A stretch of 10,926 nt of DNA, from positions 1 through 10,926 of the forward strand of contig JAHDCN010000074.1 of assembly GCA_020629815.1 (NCBI GenBank), given 5' to 3'. Positions 1 through 7,541 of this stretch are shown one piece after another. Numbering within the stretch: the first letter of the stretch is position 1; each line of letters begins with the position of its first letter. The position numbers were made by a program, and so were the translations under genes. Source of the DNA: Verrucomicrobiota bacterium (lineage in GTDB: Bacteria > Verrucomicrobiota > Verrucomicrobiia > Verrucomicrobiales > DEV007). Below the pieces are notes generated by a model that was not told the DNA's origin, ran no database searches, and worked only from the letters and a program-made list of their open reading frames with translations.

Positions 1-48
1 CAGGTTTTGGTCCTGTTTGTCAAGGTTCGAATCCTTGCGGAGTTGCCA
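1..48 (+). tRNA. tRNA-Gln(UUG), 3' part only
   Basis: The window opens inside a tRNA. The anticodon stem CAGG/CCTG (1-4, 12-15) encloses the 7-base loop TTTTGGT (5-11), whose positions 34-36 read TTG, so it decodes CAA (Gln). After a short variable loop comes a perfect T arm: stem CAAGG/CCTTG (21-25, 33-37) around TTCGAAT. The 3' acceptor strand is CGGAGTT (38-44), followed by discriminator G45, which is usual for tRNA-Gln, and an encoded CCA (46-48). The D arm and 5' acceptor strand lie left of the window, so the acceptor stem cannot be checked. Confidence 0.88.
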
Positions 49-72
49 CTCTTTTAGTCCACGCAAAAGAGT
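48..72 (+). terminator. Possible terminator hairpin after the tRNA
   Basis: A perfect 8-bp inverted repeat ACTCTTTT/AAAAGAGT encloses a 9-base loop and starts at the last base of the tRNA CCA. It is AT-rich and has no T tract after it. It may be a weak terminator or a tRNA 3'-processing structure and is not a classic intrinsic terminator. Confidence 0.35.
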
Positions 73-78
73 TCTGCC

Positions 79-95
79 GTCTGGGGAGTTCAGAC
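79..95 (+). promoter_or_regulatory. SD sequence held in a small hairpin loop before the nuclease gene
   Basis: GTCTG (79-83) and CAGAC (91-95) form a 5-bp stem with loop GGGAGTT. The purine-rich GGGGAG (83-88), the likely SD for the ATG at 97, lies at the top of the stem and in the loop. The short stem could occur by chance, but its position one base before the start codon suits presentation of the ribosome binding site. Confidence 0.3.
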
Positions 96-96
96 T

Positions 97-1281
97 ATGT
101 CCGTTACCTTTCTCCATACCGCCGACTGGCAAATCGGCAAGCCTTTCGCGCGAGTTCCCGATGACGAAAAGCGGACTTTGATTCGTCAGGCACGTATTGA
201 TGTGATTCAACGTCTCGGTGAACTTGTGGAGGAGAAAAATGCAAAGTTCGTTCTGGTGGCCGGAGACCTATTCGATTCTCCCACTATCAGCAAAGCGGTG
301 GTTTCAGCAACCTGCAGCGCCATCGGTGCGTTAAAAGTGCCCGTCTTGGTCATTCCGGGTAATCATGACTTTGGCGGTCCCGGTTGCCTGTGGGAGCAGG
401 AGTTTTTTCTGAAGGAACAGCAAAGTTTAGCGCCGAATCTTCGGGTTTTATTGGAGCGTGAACCGATTGAGCTCGACGAATGCGTTATTTTTCCGTGCCC
501 GCTGCTACGCAGGCACGAGTCGCGTGATCCCTGTGGCTGGCTGGAAGACTTCGCTGAAGCTGATTTTGATAAGTTTGGTGGCAAGGCGCGGATCGTTTTG
601 GCTCATGGCAGTATTCAGGGATTTGATAGCCGCAGCTCGGAGGAAGGTGCTCCCAACCTGATCAGCCTCGATCGAATTCCACCCTGCTTTGACTACATTG
701 CTCTCGGTGACTGGCATGGAACGAAAGAAGTAGGGCAGAACCGCTGGTATGCCGGAACTCCGGAACAGGATCGTTTTGCGCGCGGCACTGAAAATGATCC
801 CGGGAATACTCTGGCCGTTACGATTCGCGATCGTGATTCTTTATTAGTCGAAAAGATTCAGACTGGTAGGCTTGGCTGGCATTTCATCGATTTCACATTT
901 TCCGATTCGCGATCCATAGAAGATTTGGAAGCGGAAGGAAGCCAACGATTCGCAGCGCGGGCAGGCAAAGATCTCCTGCATCTGACGTTGCGGGGATCAA
1001 TCGATTTTACTACACGCGAACAAATTGACCAATTGGTCGAGTCCTGGAACTCCCGTTTACTTCGAATCAAATTGTTCGATGAAACAACGATCCTTCCGTC
1101 TCAACAGGAGTTGGAAGCATTGGTCAATCGAGCCGGGGACCCTCTGATTGCCCGTGTAGCGGCTAAGTTGTTGCTGCGTAGTGAAAGTCACGATCCCGAA
1201 GAGCAAAAACTCGCTTCGCTGGCTTTGCAGGAGTTGCACCAGGTCGTTGCCCGGGAGAAAGGAGGCGATCCTTTCTCATGA
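97..1281 (+). CDS. SbcD/Mre11-like DNA repair metallophosphoesterase
   Basis: Calcineurin-like phosphoesterase of the SbcD/Mre11 group (COG0420 type), expected to act as a Mn-dependent nuclease on DNA ends with the ATPase encoded next. The motifs fall in family order: HTADWQIG (7-14), GDLFD (56-60), PGNHD (87-91), AHGS (169-172, His170) and GDWHG (204-208). The DxH of motif I is DxQ here (Gln12), and the usual GHxH is GDWH. I recall this variant from a subgroup of bacterial SbcD-like exonucleases, so it is probably functional. After about residue 240 comes a capping or partner-binding region that I cannot assign. The 394 aa length is normal. The ATG at 97 places the phosphoesterase fold directly at the N terminus and has GGGGAG upstream. 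The stop overlaps the next start (ATGA). E. coli SbcD orthology is not claimed; the partner's features point to the YhaO/YhaN-like branch. Confidence 0.9.
   Translation: MSVTFLHTADWQIGKPFARVPDDEKRTLIRQARIDVIQRLGELVEEKNAKFVLVAGDLFDSPTISKAVVSATCSAIGALKVPVLVIPGNHDFGGPGCLWEQEFFLKEQQSLAPNLRVLLEREPIELDECVIFPCPLLRRHESRDPCGWLEDFAEADFDKFGGKARIVLAHGSIQGFDSRSSEEGAPNLISLDRIPPCFDYIALGDWHGTKEVGQNRWYAGTPEQDRFARGTENDPGNTLAVTIRDRDSLLVEKIQTGRLGWHFIDFTFSDSRSIEDLEAEGSQRFAARAGKDLLHLTLRGSIDFTTREQIDQLVESWNSRLLRIKLFDETTILPSQQELEALVNRAGDPLIARVAAKLLLRSESHDPEEQKLASLALQELHQVVAREKGGDPFS
1255..1277 (+). promoter_or_regulatory. Perfect hairpin masking the SD of the SbcC-like gene
   Basis: GAGAAAGGA (1255-1263) is exactly complementary to TCCTTTCTC (1269-1277), with loop GGCGA. 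The stem ends on the base before the ATG at 1278. The only good SD, AGGAGG (1260-1265), starts in the 5' arm and ends in the loop, so the hairpin would hide part of it. Ribosomes finishing the upstream gene (stop 1279-1281) would melt the stem, which suits translational coupling of the two subunits. The structure is seen directly; its regulatory role is inferred. Confidence 0.55.
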
Positions 1282-3974
1282 AACTGATCTCCGTGACAGT
1301 TCGAAACTATCGGATTCACAAGGAGGTGAACATCCGTTTCGATTCCAGTCTCAATCTGGTAGGCGGTGAGAATGAGACGGGAAAAAGCACACTAACGGAA
1401 GCGATCCACCGGGTTTTGTTTTTAAAGTCGAAACAAACGGGAGTGTTGCAGGCTTCGATGATTTCGAATCGGCATCCCGGACATCCTGAGGTGGAGCTGG
1501 AATTCCAGTCCGGAGATCGTCGATACCGGGTAGCGAAGCGTTTTTCCGGCGCGAGCGGAACCACCTCACTGACTTGCGAAGGGGAAACGGCATTGACTGG
1601 CCCTGAAGCGGAGGAGCGGCTTGCTCAGGTGCTGGGTATTGATACAGCCGCGCAGTCGCGAATGACTCCCAATCTGCTCGCTACGCGTTGGAGTCATCTT
1701 TGGGTTTGGCAAGGTTCGGGATGGAATGATCCTTCAGAAGAAGCCACGCGGGAACAGGATTCTCTGCTCTCGCGCCTAAAGGATCAAGGTGGCGGTGGTG
1801 CCATGCAGTCTGAGCTGGATGGTTCGGTTTCTTCACTCATCGCTGACCTGCATGCGGGCAACTACACTGCCAACGGGTCAATCAAAGCACATTCGCCGCT
1901 ACAGAAAGCCCAACAGGAAATTGAGGAAGCAAGGGAGTATGCCACAAGATGCCAGGCTGAATACAATGAGCTTTCGGACGCTGTTTTGGCGTTTCAACGA
2001 GCAGAGAAGACGATTTCTGAAAGTGACCGGCAATTAAAGAAAAATGATTCCGACTCTTCCATTGCGAAGCAGAAACTATCCGGAACCAATGAACTGGAAA
2101 GTAGAATTCGATTACAGGATTCTGCCTTTCAAGCGGCCGAAAGAGAGTTCCGAATTTTACGAGAATCCGATACCAACCTGGCAGATCTGCAAACACAGAT
2201 TTCGCGATTGAGCGAACAGTTGGATCTCGAACAGAAGGATCTGAACCGTCTGGCCGACGCACGCGATCTGCGAAAAGAGAAACTTGGTGGAGTCGGTAGA
2301 ACCAATGACCATCTCGAACAAAAATTGCGGGATGCAGCCGACAAGAAAGAGCTGGCTGCTAACTACGTTCGGTTATTGGAAGTCTCGGCTCGGAATGACG
2401 AGATTTCGCGTCAGATCAGTGAGCTCACTGAAATCGAGGAGGGCTACAAGCTAAAACAAAGAGAGCTGGCAAGATTACCGGAGGTGACAGCAGAAGATCT
2501 GGAAAGATTGCAGAGAATTGAGAGCGACCTGGGGGAAGCTCGCGCTCTATTGGCTGCGATGGGTGCTAGGATTACTGTTGTCGAAACACAGGAAGCCGTT
2601 TCGATCGATGGCGAAGCTCTTTCTCCAGGTAGAGAAGCACGGGTTGATGAAGATGCTGTGATTTCTATTGGCGAAGCGACTAAGCTTCAGATTTCTCCGG
2701 GTGGCGGAACCTCGCTGGCGGAAGCCAGGGAACGTCAGCAGGAACTGAGTGCCCAAAAACAGAACTATCTATCGGGATTGGGCGTTGCCGATCTGGAAGC
2801 TGCCCGCAAATCACTTTCCGGCCGACAGATTTTGGAGACCGAGTTAGCCTCTATTCGAGCCACATTGAAGGGGCGGGACCTTTCGGCCTTCCAACGCGAA
2901 AAGGAAGGGATTCTGCAGGATTTGGAAGCTGCCAGAGCAGCGGTGGCCCGGCGTACAGACTTATTGACTGGCATTGCCCTGCCTGAGCCGTCTTCACTTT
3001 CCGAAGCCAGAGAATTGCTGGAAAAGAGCACTCTTTCTTTTGAGAAAGCGGAGCGAGATCAACGTGAATCGAAGAGCGAGCGAAACTCACTGCAACAACT
3101 GTTCGAGCAGGCAGAGGAAAAGTGGACGGGGCAAAAGCAACGTTGCGATGAACTCATCCGCAATCTCGAAGAGCGCAAAACCCGGGCTGGAGTTTTTGAA
3201 GAAAGTCATGGTCGCGCATCGGATCGAGCACAGAAGCTCGAAAAGCTGCGGAAGGCGGTTGGCGATGCCAAAACTGAACTGGAGAAGAGCCAACGTGAGC
3301 TTGCTGAGCTGCAGCCGGATCAACTGAAAAGCGATCTGGTGCGGTTTGATCGTGTCTCAAACGAGATGACACGCCTCCGGGATGAAGCGAGAGAGGAGCG
3401 GGCAGTAGCCAGAGAACAATTACGACGCGACGGCTCACGTGACCTTCGTGAGTTAGTAGAGGAAGCAAATGCGAGACTGGAAAAAGCCGAAGAACACTTT
3501 GTTGCCGAGGAGCGCAAGTCACGCGCAGTTCGCCTTCTGAAAGACTTGTTTTTCGAAGAACAACAGGAATTGGCTGATCAGTTCACAGGTCCATTAGTGG
3601 AACGAATTTCCGGCTATCTCGAATGCATTTTCGGCGTAGGTGCCACGGCATCCGTGGAGATGAATGAGAAAGGCTTTGGAGGGCTGAAACTCGTCCGGAA
3701 CGGGGAGACCTTTGAGTTTGATTCACTGAGTGGTGGAACCAGAGAACAGGCAGCAGCTGCTGTCCGGCTGGCGCTGGCAGAGATTCTGGCTGATCGCCAT
3801 GGCGGCAGCTTACCGATCGTGTTTGACGACGCGTTTGCTAATTCCGATCCCGGTCGAATCGAATCGCTCCAAAGAATGCTCGACCTTGGAGCTCGGAGAG
3901 GTCTGCAAGTAATTGTCCTCACTTGCGACCCAACCCGCTACGCCAGCCTTGGTGCACGAACAACCGCGCTTTAG
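1278..3974 (+). CDS. SbcC/Rad50-like (YhaN-type) coiled-coil ATPase
   Basis: SMC-like ATPase expected to form a complex with the upstream nuclease and gate its access to DNA ends. The N-terminal half-domain carries Walker A GGENETGKST (29-38). The C-terminal half has the ABC signature LSGGTREQ (817-824), Walker B IVFDDAF (about 847-853), the D-loop-like NSDP and a final strand VIVLTCD. Residues about 200-425 and 480-770 are Glu/Lys/Arg/Gln-rich with heptad-like spacing, as in long antiparallel coiled coils. No CxxC zinc hook is present anywhere. The middle (about 430-475) is instead a short beta-like, Gly-rich stretch (ITVVETQEAVSIDGE onward). The SGGTREQ signature resembles YhaN-type proteins more than E. 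coli SbcC, and at 898 aa it is shorter than SbcC (about 1,050). The start is set by the ATGA overlap and AGGAGG 12 bases upstream. Function as a DNA-end-processing ATPase is inferred from the family and the partner. Confidence 0.88.
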   Translation: MKLISVTVRNYRIHKEVNIRFDSSLNLVGGENETGKSTLTEAIHRVLFLKSKQTGVLQASMISNRHPGHPEVELEFQSGDRRYRVAKRFSGASGTTSLTCEGETALTGPEAEERLAQVLGIDTAAQSRMTPNLLATRWSHLWVWQGSGWNDPSEEATREQDSLLSRLKDQGGGGAMQSELDGSVSSLIADLHAGNYTANGSIKAHSPLQKAQQEIEEAREYATRCQAEYNELSDAVLAFQRAEKTISESDRQLKKNDSDSSIAKQKLSGTNELESRIRLQDSAFQAAEREFRILRESDTNLADLQTQISRLSEQLDLEQKDLNRLADARDLRKEKLGGVGRTNDHLEQKLRDAADKKELAANYVRLLEVSARNDEISRQISELTEIEEGYKLKQRELARLPEVTAEDLERLQRIESDLGEARALLAAMGARITVVETQEAVSIDGEALSPGREARVDEDAVISIGEATKLQISPGGGTSLAEARERQQELSAQKQNYLSGLGVADLEAARKSLSGRQILETELASIRATLKGRDLSAFQREKEGILQDLEAARAAVARRTDLLTGIALPEPSSLSEARELLEKSTLSFEKAERDQRESKSERNSLQQLFEQAEEKWTGQKQRCDELIRNLEERKTRAGVFEESHGRASDRAQKLEKLRKAVGDAKTELEKSQRELAELQPDQLKSDLVRFDRVSNEMTRLRDEAREERAVAREQLRRDGSRDLRELVEEANARLEKAEEHFVAEERKSRAVRLLKDLFFEEQQELADQFTGPLVERISGYLECIFGVGATASVEMNEKGFGGLKLVRNGETFEFDSLSGGTREQAAAAVRLALAEILADRHGGSLPIVFDDAFANSDPGRIESLQRMLDLGARRGLQVIVLTCDPTRYASLGARTTAL

Positions 3975-3980
3975 CACGCT

Positions 3981-3996
3981 GCGCTTGCGCCTTTTT
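3981..3996 (+). terminator. Weak terminator-like sequence between convergent genes
   Basis: GCGCTTGCGC followed by C and five T lies in the 28-base gap between the ATPase stop and the convergent peptidase stop. The GC-rich repeat can close only about 3 bp over a CTTG loop, so termination would be weak. It is the only terminator candidate in this gap. Confidence 0.22.
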
Positions 3997-4002
3997 GATG
4001 AT

Positions 4003-5205
4003 CTACTCCTCGCCTCGAAGAGCATTGAGGATGTAATCGCTGGGGCGGAAGTCCTCAATAATCACATGCTCTTCGTCGCCACGGTACAAACGCACCTGCT
4101 TGATATTGAAGTTGGGCGTTTTGTGAGGCGCAAACAGGATATCGTCGTGTGTCGAGTTCTCGTGTTTCTTGAACATCTCCGGCACGATGTCACCGCCAAG
4201 ATGATCATCGCGACCTGTCGCCAAGTGACAGGTTCCCAGAACTTTCTCATCCTGAATGTCAGCCCCGGATACGGGTAGCACCTGTGTGCCGAATCCAAGT
4301 TCCCCAAGAGTCCCTGTCATCGGATCGGCTGCCAAGCGCTGATTATGATCATCGATGGTGTCTTGATCACCTTCGATCAAGGTAGAACGAACGATGTTAC
4401 GGTTCTCCACGTCTAAGAGCCCAAGTGTGCCGTCCTCATATTTCATGGGGAACTGTCCATTCGCATCCAATGGGACGAAATAGACCTCTCCGGCTGGAAG
4501 GTTCGCGACGTCAGGAGTCTTTCCTTTGCAGAGACCATGCGATTTTTGGGCCTCCTGCCCGTCCAGACCAAGCCAGGAGGTAAGGATGGTTCCGTCTTCC
4601 AGCTCGAAATCGATTTCGACAGAGTCGGCTTTGGTCATCGCAAGACGCATCTTTTCCGCGTCGGAGCTTACCTCGTCGTAATCCACGGAAAGCCCGGATT
4701 TCAAAATGACATCATTGAGACCGTGGAGCGTTGCGCCACGGAAACCAAACTCTTTGCACTTTGCCGTGAGCGGTGCCGTGGCAGAAAAGGTCGAGATACA
4801 GAATATCAGGTCGTAGTTGGGATAGATGTCTTTATCGAGGCTCAGCTCATTGCCTTCAACGTCGTAGCACTCATCCTTCATGTCGAGGTTAGATCCCCAA
4901 GTCATGGGATATGCAAAAACCTCACCGCCTGTCATACCCAGTTCTTCCATGGCGCCATTCTGAAGACCTTCGTAGAAAACTTCATAGGCTTTCTGTTGGA
5001 TTTCGTGTCCCTCCTCTTTCAGATACTGATGGCCTTTCATCAGGCTCATATCTTCGAGATCAATCAAGATGCAGCAGCGACATCCCTTGGTCGGCTCAAA
5101 TACTTTGCCGAGCAGGTTCTCGAGGCTGAACTGCGGGAAGCGGCGCTTCTCCGGGTTGAGAACTACATCGAGAGAGAGGGTAGAAACTGAGGATGATAAA
5201 GACAT
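4003..5205 (-). CDS. Diverged M29-family aminopeptidase (AmpT/AmpS-like)
   Basis: Leucyl-aminopeptidase-like protein of the M29 (aminopeptidase T) family, predicted to be cytoplasmic since no signal peptide is visible. Metal-site motifs occur in family order: PAGEV (Glu240), GELGFG (Glu302), GTCHLATG (His327) and THDD (His353, Asp355). These match the Glu, Glu, His, His and Asp ligands known for T. thermophilus AmpT. The active-site Tyr, expected seven residues after the first His, is absent: Asp334 stands there, in GRDDHLGG. The N-terminal domain contains a Cys cluster (GCRCC) where the family usually has a plain strand. The canonical paralogue lies 108 bp upstream on the same strand. The start at 5205 has no SD and no in-frame ATG nearby. 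It could be an active peptidase of altered specificity or a non-peptidase paralogue. Confidence 0.75.
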   Translation of the reverse strand: MSLSSSVSTLSLDVVLNPEKRRFPQFSLENLLGKVFEPTKGCRCCILIDLEDMSLMKGHQYLKEEGHEIQQKAYEVFYEGLQNGAMEELGMTGGEVFAYPMTWGSNLDMKDECYDVEGNELSLDKDIYPNYDLIFCISTFSATAPLTAKCKEFGFRGATLHGLNDVILKSGLSVDYDEVSSDAEKMRLAMTKADSVEIDFELEDGTILTSWLGLDGQEAQKSHGLCKGKTPDVANLPAGEVYFVPLDANGQFPMKYEDGTLGLLDVENRNIVRSTLIEGDQDTIDDHNQRLAADPMTGTLGELGFGTQVLPVSGADIQDEKVLGTCHLATGRDDHLGGDIVPEMFKKHENSTHDDILFAPHKTPNFNIKQVRLYRGDEEHVIIEDFRPSDYILNALRGEE

Positions 5206-5289
5206 GTCTAAAAAATGTTTAACAACGGGCGTTACGTGAAAGTAGACGAACCGGATTCGAATTGCTTACAGGGATAGACGGCTGATAGG

Positions 5290-5306
5290 GCCAGTTAGTC
5301 ACTGGC
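5290..5306 (-). terminator. Hairpin after the canonical M29 peptidase gene
   Basis: A perfect 6-bp inverted repeat, GCCAGT/ACTGGC, with a 5-base loop lies 7 bases past the stop of the upstream peptidase, in the 108-base gap between the two peptidase genes. No T tract follows. It could be a weak terminator, an attenuator or an mRNA 3'-end stabiliser. I see no other feature in this gap and no clear promoter or SD for the downstream gene. Confidence 0.35.
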
Positions 5307-5313
5307 AACCCCT

Positions 5314-6411
5314 TTAGTAGTTGAGGCTGTGCAGGCTTTTTGCCACGAATTGGCCATTTTTCCGGATCAGTTTTCCATCGAACCAAATCTCTCCTCCGCC
5401 ATAGTCACGTCTCTGGATGTTGACTAAGTCCCAGTGCACTGCACTTCGGTTACCGTTGTCAGCGACTTCGTAGGCTTGACCGGGCGTGAAGTGGAAACTA
5501 CCTGCGATCTTTTCATCGAACAGAATGTCACGCATTGGCTCCTTGATCTCCGGATTAAAACCAATCGCGAACTCACCGATGTAGCGAGCACCGGCATCGG
5601 TATCGAGAATTTTGTTCAGAGCCTTGGTATTGTTCGAGGTAGCATTGACAATTTTCCCTTTTTCGAACTCGAGACAAACATTGTCGAAAGCGACGCCCTG
5701 ATAAATCGAAGGTGCGTTGTAGGTAATGATGCCCTCTACGGAGTTTTTGACCGGTGCGGTGAAACATTCACCATCGGGAATATTATGCTCACCGCCGCAG
5801 GCAAGGGCGGGGATACCTTTTTTGCTGAAGCGAAGATCGGTTCCTTTGCCTTTGATGTGAACCTCCTCGGTTTCGGTCATCAGTTTCTCCAAGGCATTCA
5901 TACCCCGCTTGAGCTTCCGATACTCCAGTAGACAGACCCGAAAGTAAAAATCTTCAAATGCCTCGGTCGACATCCCTGCGCTTTGAGCCATCGAAGGATT
6001 TGGCCAGCGAAGGACGCACCAGCGGGTATTGTTGACACGCTCATTCAAAACCGGGCGCATTTTCTCAGCCACCATTTGCATGTTGGCACCGGGAATATCA
6101 GAAAGTTCGTTGATGTTGTTGGAACCACGAATCGCAATATAGCAATCCATGGTTTTCATCTGATACATGGCATGTTTTGCGATCGCCTTGTATTGGTCTT
6201 CCGTCGCCTTCATGCCGAGTTCACGACTGATCCTGGCTTGGTTTACATTTACGAATGGCGTTGCTTTAGCCTTTCGAACCTCTCGAATAAGAGCGATGCC
6301 GACTTCTTCCGGAACATCAAAGAGATCTATCAGGACGTTTTCCCCGGCTTTTACGGCAGTGGAGTAGCGAACCAGTTGGCGGGCGAGTTGATCGATTCGA
6401 GAGTCGTGCAT
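5314..6411 (-). CDS. M29-family metalloaminopeptidase (AmpS/AmpT-like)
   Basis: Aminopeptidase of the M29 family, which removes N-terminal residues from peptides using a two-metal site. All expected ligands can be seen: PDGEC (Glu215), GEFAIG (Glu280), SFHFTPG (His307), Tyr314 seven residues later, and HWD (His326, Asp328). The N-terminal domain begins with a helix ([13 protein letters not shown]) and the strand GENVLIDL, as usual in the family. At 365 aa it is a little shorter than AmpT (about 410). No signal peptide is visible, so it is probably cytoplasmic and recycles peptides. The start is supported by GGAGG and AAGGA upstream of the ATG. It is divergent from the RfaE2-PurN fusion gene, with 62 bp between starts, and probably heads a transcript that continues into the diverged paralogue. 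Substrate preference cannot be read from sequence. Confidence 0.88.
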   Translation of the reverse strand: MHDSRIDQLARQLVRYSTAVKAGENVLIDLFDVPEEVGIALIREVRKAKATPFVNVNQARISRELGMKATEDQYKAIAKHAMYQMKTMDCYIAIRGSNNINELSDIPGANMQMVAEKMRPVLNERVNNTRWCVLRWPNPSMAQSAGMSTEAFEDFYFRVCLLEYRKLKRGMNALEKLMTETEEVHIKGKGTDLRFSKKGIPALACGGEHNIPDGECFTAPVKNSVEGIITYNAPSIYQGVAFDNVCLEFEKGKIVNATSNNTKALNKILDTDAGARYIGEFAIGFNPEIKEPMRDILFDEKIAGSFHFTPGQAYEVADNGNRSAVHWDLVNIQRRDYGGGEIWFDGKLIRKNGQFVAKSLHSLNY

Positions 6412-6414
6412 GAA

Positions 6415-6427
6415 TCCTTCAACCTCC
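6415..6427 (-). promoter_or_regulatory. Ribosome binding site of the canonical M29 peptidase
   Basis: Read on the - strand, GGAGG (6427-6423) lies 11 bases and AAGGA (6419-6415) 3 bases before the ATG at 6411. The first is at the long end of usual spacing and the second is very close. One of them probably serves as the SD, which stands out because most other starts here lack one. The divergent start at 6474 has no SD, and I see no convincing promoter in the 62-base gap. Confidence 0.4.
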
Positions 6428-6473
6428 GCGAAATCCGCATTGTGAAAAGTAGAAATTCGTTCGTAGTTAAGTC

Positions 6474-7541
6474 ATGCCGAATGGCTTTATATCATCATCG
6501 GAAGAAATCCGTGAATTGCGTGATTCCCTCGACGCGCAAGGCAGGAAGCTGATTCTTACCAATGGAGTTTTTGATCTGCTTCACGTGGGACATGTTCGCT
6601 ATCTCAATGAAGCGAAGTCGCTGGGAGACTGCCTGGTGGTCGCAATCAACGCTGATGAATCAGTTCGAGAGCTGAAGGGCCCGAATCGGCCGGTGTATTC
6701 GGCCGAAGAGAGGGCGGAGATTCTTTGTGCGCTCGAGGCCGTAGACCGCGTAGTAGTTTTCTCAGAGCGAAGGGCCAGCCGCGTCATCGAGGCGATCCAT
6801 CCTCACATTTACACCAAAGGGGGCGACTATACTCCCGATAGCTTGATTGATGAGGAAAAGCAGCTCCTTGATCGGCTCGGAGTGGAAATTCGAATCCTTT
6901 CTCTCGTCGCTGGCAAGTCAACTAGCGCGACCGTTTCGAAAATGGAGGCTACCGAAAGTGAGGTGCCGAAAATCGCGATTCTTGGATCGGGCAAAGGCTC
7001 CAATGCATCGGCAATAATTGAAGCAATTGAAGATGAAAAACTCGCGGCAGAGGTAGCCGTCGTCCTTTCAGATGAACCAGACGCGGGAATTTTAGAGATT
7101 GCCAGACAGAGTGGAATTGCGGCCATACCCATCGATCCCGGCACAGAGAAAGCGGGACAATTAACCGATGCAGCGATCAAAGAAATTCAGGATCGGTTGG
7201 AGGCAGCGAACGTTGAGTTGGTGGTTCTGGCTGGTTTTATGCGGATCATTCGGGAACCGCTATTGTCGGCGTTTCCAGAGAGAATTGTAAATATCCACCC
7301 CAGCCTGCTACCGAAGTTTCCGGGCTTACAAGCCTGTCAGAAGGCCCTCGATGCTGGAGAAATGGAATCCGGATGCACCATTCATTTGGTGGATGCAGGT
7401 GTAGACACGGGAAAAATTCTACGTCAGGAAGTAGTTCCGATTCAAGATGGAGACACAGTGGAGTCCCTGCAGGCAAGAATCCAGATGTCAGAGCACCAGG
7501 CTTATCCTGAGGTAATCGCGGAATTACTCCTCCGCGATTGA
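6474..7541 (+). CDS. rfaE2-purN: Fusion: heptose-1-phosphate adenylyltransferase (RfaE2) + GAR formyltransferase (PurN)
   Basis: Two complete enzyme domains lie in one frame. Residues 1-157 are a cytidylyltransferase-fold domain of the RfaE2/HldE C-terminal type, which transfers AMP from ATP to heptose 1-phosphate to make ADP-heptose for LPS core. Its marks are TNGVFDLLHVGH (29-40, HxGH at 37-40), NADESVRELKGP, KGGDYTPDSL and GKSTSAT (147-153). After a linker of about 8 residues, 166-355 are PurN, which formylates GAR with 10-formyl-THF in purine synthesis. It shows GSGKGSN (171-177), VNIHPSLLPKFPG with Asn273 and His275, and Asp311. These match the E. coli PurN triad N106/H108/D144 with identical 38-residue spacing from Asn to Asp, so both halves look catalytic. 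Met157 at the junction could be an internal start for free PurN, but no SD precedes it. The main ATG has no SD either. The 3' end overlaps the convergent prepilin gene by 18 bases. The pairing of pathways is unexpected. Confidence 0.9.
   Translation: MPNGFISSSEEIRELRDSLDAQGRKLILTNGVFDLLHVGHVRYLNEAKSLGDCLVVAINADESVRELKGPNRPVYSAEERAEILCALEAVDRVVVFSERRASRVIEAIHPHIYTKGGDYTPDSLIDEEKQLLDRLGVEIRILSLVAGKSTSATVSKMEATESEVPKIAILGSGKGSNASAIIEAIEDEKLAAEVAVVLSDEPDAGILEIARQSGIAAIPIDPGTEKAGQLTDAAIKEIQDRLEAANVELVVLAGFMRIIREPLLSAFPERIVNIHPSLLPKFPGLQACQKALDAGEMESGCTIHLVDAGVDTGKILRQEVVPIQDGDTVESLQARIQMSEHQAYPEVIAELLLRD

Noticed and set aside
1..1281. tRNA 3' end as an integration site with a genomic island to its right
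   Set aside because: There is no integrase, no repeated copy of the tRNA end within the window, and the genes that follow are ordinary repair and housekeeping genes.
4537..5190. A 217-codon open frame on + opposite the diverged M29 peptidase
   Set aside because: The - strand frame carries all M29 metal motifs. The + translation shows no family features and no ribosome binding site.
5240..5275. tRNA T-arm-like sequence GGATTCGAATTG between the two peptidase genes
   Set aside because: The flanking bases do not pair into a T stem, and no anticodon or acceptor stem can be built around it.
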